Below are positions 1 to 3,850 of a stretch of 5,164 nucleotides of DNA, piece by piece; positions within the stretch are counted from its first letter, which is position 1; the number at the start of each line of letters is the position of its first letter. Location of the stretch: assembly GCA_025453505.1 (NCBI GenBank), contig JALOQG010000229.1, positions 1 through 5,164 of the forward strand, read 5' to 3'. A program made the translations under genes and the position numbers. A model generated the notes under the pieces. The model had not been told where the DNA came from. It worked only from the letters and a program-made list of their open reading frames with translations, and made no database searches. The stretch is from Myxococcota bacterium. Lineage in GTDB: Bacteria > Myxococcota_A > UBA9160 > PR03.

Positions 1-1
1 G

Positions 2-412
2 GACGGCGAGATCGACTGGGTCGCGGCGTCACCGGACGGCGTCGCCTGGGTGGTACTCGTCGAGGCGGGATCGGGCGGCGCGGCGCTGCTCGAACGAGGG
101 CTGGTCCAGCGTGCCTGGGTGGGACGCCGCCTGCGCGACTGGTGCAAGCTCGCGCCCGGTCTATCGCTGCGGCCGGATCTGCCCACGCGCGCACTGCTGA
201 TCGCCCGCGACTTCCCGCGCTCGACGCAGCTCGCGGCGCGCGAGGCCGCCGGAGAGGAGATCGCACTCGCGCGCTGGAACGGGGAGCCCGAGCGCCCGGG
301 CCTCGAACCGCTCCCTGCCCTGCCCCGTCCGCGTCGCGAAGCCGAGCCCTCGCCCGCGCGACTCGTGTCGGTCTTCCGCAGCGGGCTCACCGACGCCGAC
401 CTCGCCCACTGA
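2..412 (+). CDS. 3' end of a hypothetical protein, possible degenerate PD-(D/E)XK nuclease-like domain (5' truncated)
   Basis: The frame is open from the first full codon of the window to the TGA at 410-412, leaving 136 visible residues, so the true start lies upstream. I do not recognise a named family. The visible order is a G-E-I-D segment (Asp codon at 14-16), a hydrophobic strand W-V-V-L-V-E-A-G (47-70), a helix rich in Arg and Trp (W-V-G-R-R-L-R-D-W), another strand R-A-L-L-I-A-R-D-F, and a Pro/Arg-rich C-terminal tail. This order recalls nuclease-like domains of the DUF91/NucS type, in which G-x-I-D is followed by a strand ending E-x-K and then by a strand for an 'I-I-V-A' core. Here the Lys position is Gly (68-70), so if the homology is real the site is probably inactive. 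The tail ends S-V-F-R-S-G-L-T-D-A-D-L-A-H. Coding is supported by the G/C-rich third positions and lack of stops; function is inference only. Confidence 0.6.
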   Translation, partial: DGEIDWVAASPDGVAWVVLVEAGSGGAALLERGLVQRAWVGRRLRDWCKLAPGLSLRPDLPTRALLIARDFPRSTQLAAREAAGEEIALARWNGEPERPGLEPLPALPRPRREAEPSPARLVSVFRSGLTDADLAH

Positions 413-489
413 ATCGACCTCGGGCCGCACGAGAGCGCGTTTGGGGGGACTGATCCGCTCGAAGTCCCTTCCCCGGGGACGAAGTGACG

Positions 490-516
490 AAAATTCGTCC
501 ACCGGTGACGTTTTTT
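490..516 (+). terminator. Weak candidate intrinsic terminator for the upstream truncated gene
   Basis: A short stem CGTC/GACG (496-499 with 507-510, loop CACCGGT) is followed directly by six T residues (511-516). The four A residues at 490-493 could pair with the T run across two T-T mismatches. The stem is short, so termination would be weak. The same T run overlaps a perfect TTGACA hexamer, so the site may instead belong to a promoter. It begins 77 bases after the stop of the upstream gene. Confidence 0.25.
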
Positions 517-520
517 GACA
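515..520 (+). promoter_or_regulatory. TTGACA hexamer, possible -35 element for the sigma-factor gene
   Basis: Positions 515-520 read TTGACA, a perfect sigma70-type -35 hexamer, about 105 bases upstream of the sigma-factor start. At spacings of 16 to 18 bases the candidate -10 hexamers are GC-rich (for example GCCACT at 538-543) and match TATAAT poorly. A nonstandard -10, an activator-dependent promoter or chance are all possible. Two GTGACG copies lie just upstream, at 484-489 and 505-510. Confidence 0.2.
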
Positions 521-604
521 CCTGACCGAGTCCGCTCGCCACTCCCTCACGGGGGGTGAGCGCCTGAAGGGATCCGTAGCCGGAACCCTCCAGGTACAGA
601 GCCC

Positions 605-623
605 GGGGCGGACCGTTCGCCCC
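605..623 (+). promoter_or_regulatory. Hairpin abutting the ATG of the sigma-factor gene
   Basis: GGGGCG (605-610) pairs perfectly with CGCCCC (618-623) around a 7-base loop, ending one base before the ATG at 625. If transcribed, this all-G/C stem would sit on the ribosome landing site of that start codon. No conventional Shine-Dalgarno sequence is visible outside it. This either argues for a start further downstream (ATG 646 or TTG 652) or suggests translational control. Confidence 0.35.
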
Positions 624-624
624 A

Positions 625-1236
625 ATGGATACCTCGGGAAGGGGGATGGTCTTGGCAGCTACGTCGCTGGCTAGCTCCGCGCTGAGCAGCACCTGTCCGG
701 TCGCGGACGAAGTCCTGGTCGAGCGGATCCGCTCGGGAGATCGGGACGCTTTCACCGAACTGTACGGACGCTACTTCACTCGCATCTTCCACTTCGTCGC
801 CCGCCGGATGCGCAACCGGGCGGACGCGGAAGAGACCGTTCAAGAAGTCTTCGTGAACGTCTTCGCGTCGATCGACTCGTTCCGCGGGGAGGCGCCCTTC
901 GGCGCCTGGGTCTTCGGACTCACGCGACGCACCGTCGCGGGCCGCTTCAAGAAGCGCGTTCCGAATCTCGTTCCGCTCGGGGACGACGAGGTCGAGAGCG
1001 GCTTCCACGGCATCGCGCGCGAGCCGAATCCTCACGAGGCCTACGAGTACAGCGAGCGGCTCTCGCGCATCGAGGACGCCGTCGTCTCGGATCTCTCCGA
1101 CGAGCAGCGCCAGCTCTTCGAGCTGCACCACATCGAGCATCGATCGATCCAGGAGATCGCCGGCCTCTTATCGAAGAGCGAGGACGCGGTGAAGTCGCAC
1201 CTGTATCGCGCCCGCAAGGTCTTGCTGGCTCGCTGA
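625..1236 (+). CDS. ECF-family RNA polymerase sigma factor
   Basis: This gene encodes an alternative sigma factor of the extracytoplasmic function type, which directs core RNA polymerase to a dedicated promoter set. The 203-residue product has the two-domain layout of the group. Sigma region 2 spans about residues 28-112, with D-R-D-A-F-T-E-L-Y (39-47) and the region 2.2 core A-D-A-E-E-T-V-Q-E-V-F (67-77). A linker covers about 113-146. Region 4 spans about 147-203 and ends in a helix-turn-helix S-I-Q-E-I-A-G-L-L-S-K-S-E-D-A-V-K-S-H-L (174-193). There is no region 1.1 or 3. The start is uncertain: ATG 625 is preceded by a hairpin, ATG 646 directly abuts the purine run AAGGGGG (639-645), and TTG 652 lies 6 bases after that run, the best Shine-Dalgarno spacing. 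The first 24 or so residues are low-complexity, so any of the three leaves the domains intact. No anti-sigma gene adjoins: the next gene is a hydrolase behind a terminator. Family assignment is firm; the ECF subgroup and regulon are unknown. Confidence 0.93.
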   Translation: MDTSGRGMVLAATSLASSALSSTCPVADEVLVERIRSGDRDAFTELYGRYFTRIFHFVARRMRNRADAEETVQEVFVNVFASIDSFRGEAPFGAWVFGLTRRTVAGRFKKRVPNLVPLGDDEVESGFHGIAREPNPHEAYEYSERLSRIEDAVVSDLSDEQRQLFELHHIEHRSIQEIAGLLSKSEDAVKSHLYRARKVLLAR

Positions 1237-1264
1237 CCGAACACCACGCGCAAAGCACCCACGG

Positions 1265-1298
1265 CGGGCGAGGCCTCACGGCCTCGCCCGTTTCGTTT
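1265..1298 (+). terminator. Intrinsic terminator of the sigma-factor gene
   Basis: CGGGCGAGGCC (1265-1275) and GGCCTCGCCCG (1280-1290) form a perfect 11-bp stem with the 4-base loop TCAC, followed by TTTCGTTT (1291-1298). It begins 28 bases after the sigma-factor stop. The stem and T-rich tail are those of a Rho-independent terminator and isolate the sigma gene from the downstream hydrolase. Confidence 0.88.
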
Positions 1299-1327
1299 CC
1301 GGGCTTCGTCTTTCGGGAACCTGCCGA

Positions 1328-1333
1328 TAGACT
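1328..1333 (+). promoter_or_regulatory. Candidate -10 element (TAGACT) for the hydrolase gene, consistent with a leaderless transcript
   Basis: TAGACT matches the T-A-n-n-n-T pattern and four of six positions of TATAAT. It ends 8 bases before the hydrolase ATG at 1342, so transcription would begin at or within a couple of bases of the start codon. The only candidate -35 at 17-base spacing, TTCGTC (1305-1310), is poor. The GAGG at 1336-1339 is only 2 bases from the ATG, too close for a normal ribosome binding site. Together these suggest a leaderless mRNA, which is inference. Confidence 0.3.
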
Positions 1334-1341
1334 GCGAGGCC

Positions 1342-2133
1342 ATGATCGAAGCCTCCGCCGAGTCCCCCGCCCTCTGGATGCGCGACGTGCGACCGCCCGC
1401 CGCCGCACCGGCGCTGCGCGCGACCGCATTCGAGTACTCGAGCCGCGGCGACCGCGTCCCGGGCATGCTCCTGCTGCCCGCCGACGGCGCCGGACCGTTT
1501 CCGCTCGCGCTCGTGCAGCACGGCGCCGGCGGGTCGAAGGACGCCGCGTACCTCGACGCCGTGCGGCTGCGCTGGGTCGAGCGCGGCATCGCCGTCGCGT
1601 CGATCGACTTCCCGCTCCATGGCGAGCGCGCGTCGGCGAAGCTCACCGAGCAGCTGCTGGCGATGTTGGGCCCCGGAACGCGACCCTCCGCCGACGCCGT
1701 CGCGCTCTTCGGCGAGTTCGCGCGCCAGTCGATCGCCGACCTCGCACGGGCCGTCGATGTCCTCGGCTCGCTGCCGGAGATCGACGCAGAGCGGGTCGCG
1801 TACGTCGGATTCAGCCTCGGCGCGATCCTCGGCTCGCTCTACGTGCCCTACGACCCGCGCGTGCGGGCGGCCGTCCTGGCGGTCGGCGGCGCGGGAATCG
1901 GCCCGGCGTCGATCGATCCGACCGCACACATCGGACGCTTCGCGCCGCGTCCCCTGCTGCTCGTGAACGCGTCGCGCGACGAGCGCATTCCGCGCCGGGC
2001 GGCCGAGGCACTGCACGCGGCCGCGGGGGATCCGAAGGAGATCGAGTGGTTCGACGCGGGCCACACCGACCTTCCGGGTGCGGCTCTCAAACGGATGTGG
2101 AGCTTCCTCGCGACGCACCTTCGCGTCGCGTAG
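1342..2133 (+). CDS. Alpha/beta hydrolase, dienelactone hydrolase-type
   Basis: This 263-residue enzyme has the complete catalytic signature of an alpha/beta-fold serine hydrolase, which cleaves ester, thioester or similar bonds. An early H-G-A-G-G-S-K loop (residues 60-66) probably supplies the oxyanion hole. The nucleophile elbow G-F-S-L-G (156-160) gives Ser158. The acid is most likely Asp213 in N-A-S-R-D-E-R-I-P, and the base His241 in D-A-G-H-T-D-L-P. Their order and spacing fit the fold. The insertion between strands (about 95-130) probably forms the lid that sets specificity. No signal peptide or membrane segment is visible, so it is probably cytosolic. The ATG at 1342 gives a full-length fold; an in-frame ATG at 1378 would remove 12 nonconserved residues. 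The gene has its own candidate promoter after the sigma-factor terminator and converges on the phosphohexomutase gene with 11 bases between stops. The substrate cannot be read from sequence; an esterase or acyl-peptidase role is equally open. Confidence 0.88.
   Translation: MIEASAESPALWMRDVRPPAAAPALRATAFEYSSRGDRVPGMLLLPADGAGPFPLALVQHGAGGSKDAAYLDAVRLRWVERGIAVASIDFPLHGERASAKLTEQLLAMLGPGTRPSADAVALFGEFARQSIADLARAVDVLGSLPEIDAERVAYVGFSLGAILGSLYVPYDPRVRAAVLAVGGAGIGPASIDPTAHIGRFAPRPLLLVNASRDERIPRRAAEALHAAAGDPKEIEWFDAGHTDLPGAALKRMWSFLATHLRVA
2109..2130. terminator. Hairpin at the convergent hydrolase/manB junction
   Basis: CGCGACGC (2109-2116) and GCGTCGCG (2123-2130) form a perfect 8-bp GC-rich stem with a 6-base loop. 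It uses the last codons of the hydrolase and ends directly before its TAG stop. It lies 15 bases beyond the manB stop on the opposite strand. No T run follows in either direction, so it could pause polymerase or stabilise 3' ends but is not a canonical intrinsic terminator. Coding constraint alone (Arg/Ala-rich C-terminus) could also explain it. Confidence 0.25.
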
Positions 2134-2144
2134 CGGCCTCGCGG

Positions 2145-3482
2145 CTACTCGAACTCGGCGATCCGCGCGAGCACGGCGTCGCGCCGCTGCGCCATCGCGA
2201 TCGGATCCGCCGCCTCCAGGTTGAGACGCACGACCGGCTCGGTGTTCGACGCGCGCACGTTGAACCACCATTCCGGATAGCGGATCAGCAGCCCGTCGAG
2301 CTTCGAGATCTCGGCCTTGCCGGCATGATCGGTCTCGAGCGCAGCCAGCAGCTTCGGGATGTCGGAGACATGGCGGTTGATCTCGCCGCTCGCGGCATAG
2401 CGCCGAAGCGGCGCGACCAGCTCCGAGAGCGGCCGGCCGGTCTCGGCCAGTACGTCGAGCAGCGCGACGAACGCGGCCGTGCCGTCGTCGTGCACGAGCG
2501 TCGGGCTGAAGCGGAAGTAGAAGTGACCCGACAGCTCGCCCGCGAAGACTGCGCCGGATTCGCGCATCTGAGCCTTGATGAAGGCATGGCCCACGCGACA
2601 CATCTCGGGAACGCCACCGGCCTCGGCGATCGCCTCCGCCGTCGCACGGCTCGAGCGCAGGTCGTAGAGCACGCGGCCGCCCGGTCGCTGGCGCAGCACC
2701 GCGCGCGCCAGCAGGCCGGTCATCAAATCCGCCGAGACGGGCTCGCCGAGTTCGTCGACGAACATGGCGCGGTCGCCGTCGCCATCGAAGGCGACACCGA
2801 GCTGTGCGCCGCTCCTCTTCACCGCAGCGATCACGTCGTCGAGATTCTCGCGCTTGAGCGGGTCGGCCTCGTGGTTCGGAAAGGTCCCGTCGGGCTCGAA
2901 GTAGAGGCGCTCGACTTCGAGCGGAAGCTCGGGAAGCAGGGCCTCGAGGCCGATCGAGGACATTCCGTTGCCACAATCGATCGCGACGCGCAGGTTCGGG
3001 CAGCGCTCGCCGAGCGATCGTACGTGGCGCACGTAGCCCGCGAGGACTTCGCTGCGTTCGACCGTGCCGCGCGTCGCCCGGGGCGGGCCCGCGATGCCGG
3101 CGGCCAGCGCCTCGATCTCCTTCAGGCCGGTGTCGCCGCCGATCGGGATCGCGTGCTCACGGCAGATCTTCATGCCGTTGTAGCGACCCGGGTTGTGCGA
3201 GGCGGTGATCATCACGCCTCCGCACAGACCGTGGGCCTCGATCGCGAAATACAGCATCGGCGAGGACACGAGTCCGATGTCGACGACCGAAACGCCTTCG
3301 TCGTTGAGACCGCGAACCAGCGCCTCCGAGAGTTCCGGCGAACTCGCCCGTGCATCTCGACCGACCGCGACCCGGTCGCCGCCGAGGAAGCGCGCGATGG
3401 CTCGACCGATGCGGTACACGTGCTCCGTGCGCAACTCGTCGGGAAACACGCCGCGCACGTCGTAGGCTTTGAAGATCGACAT
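2145..3482 (-). CDS. manB: Phosphomannomutase/phosphoglucomutase (alpha-D-phosphohexomutase)
   Basis: The product interconverts hexose-6-phosphate and hexose-1-phosphate (mannose and/or glucose), feeding GDP-mannose or UDP-glucose for lipopolysaccharide, exopolysaccharide and glycan synthesis in the cytosol. At 445 residues it is close to E. coli CpsG and Pseudomonas AlgC. All four domain signatures are intact: the N-terminal F-K-A-Y-D-V-R-G (4-11); the phosphoserine loop T-A-S-H-N-P (93-98, Ser95 as phosphate carrier); the Mg2+ loop D-G-D-G-D-R (233-238); the sugar-binding loop G-E-L-S-G-H (315-320); and the C-terminal phosphate-binding loop R-A-S-N-T-E-P (410-416). The G-E-L-S-G-H form favours the PMM/PGM subgroup over phosphoglucosamine mutase (GlmM), which normally has G-E-x-S-G-H in a different overall context. 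The ATG at 3480-3482 begins exactly at the conserved N-terminus, although only a weak ribosome binding site is visible upstream. The gene is divergent from tatA and convergent with the hydrolase, so it is probably monocistronic. Relative activity on mannose versus glucose cannot be decided here. Confidence 0.96.
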   Translation of the reverse strand: MSIFKAYDVRGVFPDELRTEHVYRIGRAIARFLGGDRVAVGRDARASSPELSEALVRGLNDEGVSVVDIGLVSSPMLYFAIEAHGLCGGVMITASHNPGRYNGMKICREHAIPIGGDTGLKEIEALAAGIAGPPRATRGTVERSEVLAGYVRHVRSLGERCPNLRVAIDCGNGMSSIGLEALLPELPLEVERLYFEPDGTFPNHEADPLKRENLDDVIAAVKRSGAQLGVAFDGDGDRAMFVDELGEPVSADLMTGLLARAVLRQRPGGRVLYDLRSSRATAEAIAEAGGVPEMCRVGHAFIKAQMRESGAVFAGELSGHFYFRFSPTLVHDDGTAAFVALLDVLAETGRPLSELVAPLRRYAASGEINRHVSDIPKLLAALETDHAGKAEISKLDGLLIRYPEWWFNVRASNTEPVVRLNLEAADPIAMAQRRDAVLARIAEFE

Positions 3483-3530
3483 GGCGGACGAGCTTAGGGA
3501 CTTCCCGAGGCGTTTTGGAGCATCTCGCCG

Positions 3531-3561
3531 ACGCTCCGGTCGCGCGGCCCCACGCTCCGGT
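3531..3561. repeat. Two direct copies of ACGCTCCGGT, 21 bp apart, in the manB/tatA divergent region
   Basis: ACGCTCCGGT occurs at 3531-3540 and again at 3552-3561. The similarity extends leftward to 12 of 13 bases (3528-3540 and 3549-3561). The start-to-start distance is 21 bp, two turns of B-DNA, so both copies would face the same side of the helix. The repeat lies 49-79 bases upstream of the manB start and 56-86 bases upstream of the tatA start, as expected for a tandem operator. The binding protein is unknown, and chance in GC-rich DNA is possible. Confidence 0.4.
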
Positions 3562-3567
3562 TGACCG

Positions 3568-3595
3568 GGCGAAGTGCGAGAGGCACTCTTTCGCC
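3568..3595 (+). promoter_or_regulatory. Bulged hairpin in the tatA upstream region
   Basis: GGCGAA (3568-3573) pairs with TTCGCC (3590-3595), and the adjoining GTGC (3574-3577) pairs with GCAC (3583-3586). The loop is GAGAG and a 3-base bulge (TCT) interrupts the right arm, giving 10 pairs in total. It ends 21 bases before the tatA GTG and just upstream of its ribosome binding site. A TTGACC hexamer (3561-3566) precedes it, but the -10 candidate at 17-base spacing (3584-3589) is poor. It could be a leader structure or an operator; no T run follows. Confidence 0.3.
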
Positions 3596-3604
3596 GTCGT
3601 CGAC

Positions 3605-3610
3605 GGGGGA
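3605..3610 (+). promoter_or_regulatory. Ribosome binding site that fixes the tatA GTG start
   Basis: The purine run GGGGGA (3605-3610) lies 6 bases before the GTG at 3617-3619, an optimal spacing. The intervening ATG at 3612 is in another frame. This, with the conserved N-terminus of TatA, selects GTG 3617 over the in-frame ATG at 3515. Confidence 0.6.
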
Positions 3611-3616
3611 CATGCC

Positions 3617-3823
3617 GTGTTCGGCCTTGGCGCCACCGAGCTTCTCATCATCCTGGGCATCGTCGTGCTGCTCTTCGGCGCGCGACGCTTGCCGGAGATC
3701 GGCTCGGGGCTCGGCAAGGCGATCAAGAACTTCAAGACGGGCGTGTCGGGCAAGGACGAGATCGACGTGACGCCCGAGAAGCCCGACGAGATCTCGGGCC
3801 GCGGCGGTTCTTCGAAACCGTAG
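3617..3823 (+). CDS. tatA: Sec-independent protein translocase subunit TatA
   Basis: TatA is the pore-forming or membrane-weakening subunit of the twin-arginine translocase, which exports folded proteins across the inner membrane. Starting at GTG 3617, the 68-residue product opens M-F-G-L-G-A-T-E-L-L-I-I-L-G. It shows the full family layout: a short periplasmic N-terminus, one membrane helix (about residues 6-20) with the conserved polar Glu8, the F-G hinge (20-21), then L-P-E (25-27) and the amphipathic helix G-S-G-L-G-K-A-I-K-N-F-K (29-40). A charged Asp/Glu/Lys tail follows. Length and the FG-hinge motif fit TatA rather than TatB. The upstream ATG at 3515 in the same frame would add 34 residues without TatA character and is rejected. 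No tatB or tatC lies in the window, so TatC must be encoded elsewhere. The gene is divergent from manB and converges on the zinc-ribbon gene with 5 bases between stops. Confidence 0.95.
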   Translation: MFGLGATELLIILGIVVLLFGARRLPEIGSGLGKAIKNFKTGVSGKDEIDVTPEKPDEISGRGGSSKP

Positions 3824-3850
3824 CGCGGTCACGATTGCGCCGGCGGCGCA
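3805..3850. terminator. Pair of hairpins at the convergent tatA / zinc-ribbon gene junction
   Basis: CGGTT (3805-3809) pairs with AACCG (3816-3820) at the very end of tatA, its loop containing TTCG. TGCGCC (3836-3841) pairs with GGCGCA (3845-3850) within the last codons of the opposing gene, 12 bases past the tatA stop. Neither is followed by a T run. They may mark the transcript ends of the two converging genes, but the evidence is only the dyad symmetry and position. Confidence 0.25.

Larger units (their letters stand above)
413..624. other. Structured gene-free leader between the truncated gene and the sigma-factor gene
   Basis: This 212-base stretch has no plausible gene on either strand. 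It contains a dense run of inverted repeats, several of them mutually exclusive: 443-451 with 463-471 (9 pairs, two of them G-T), 477-483 with 494-500 (7 perfect pairs), the palindrome 486-499, 533-540 with 555-562 (8 pairs, one G-T), 568-576 with 581-589 (8 of 9 pairs, TAGC loop) and 605-610 with 618-623 (6 perfect pairs). It also has the only long T run of the area (511-516). It probably holds the end of the upstream transcript and the promoter and 5' leader of the sigma gene, but I cannot assign the boundary between them. Confidence 0.6.

Noticed and set aside
502..509. CCGGTGAC shared with 5078-5085, upstream of the zinc-ribbon gene
   Set aside because: An 8-base match in two GC-rich regions is expected by chance in 5 kb with this composition, and orientation and distance to the genes differ.
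161..625. Long minus-strand reading frame across the truncated gene and the sigma leader
   Set aside because: It is Arg-rich with no recognisable motif, lies antisense to a better coding frame, and GC-rich DNA commonly yields such open frames.
652..668. TGGCA...CGCT resembling a sigma54 promoter near the sigma-factor start
   Set aside because: The -12 part lacks TTGC, and the site lies inside or right at the coding start, giving no sensible transcript.
1276..2976. 566-codon minus-strand open frame spanning the hydrolase and part of manB
   Set aside because: Composition is dominated by Arg, Ala and Gly with no domain pattern, and it runs across two well-supported genes with full catalytic motifs.
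2046..3497. 483-codon plus-strand open frame antisense to manB
   Set aside because: The opposite strand encodes every phosphohexomutase signature. This frame is a shadow rich in Arg, Asp and His with no motif.
3515..3616. 34-residue N-terminal extension of TatA from the ATG at 3515
   Set aside because: The TatA family begins at the M-F-G-L-G position, a ribosome binding site lies 6 bases before GTG 3617, and the extension would precede the membrane helix with unrelated polar sequence.
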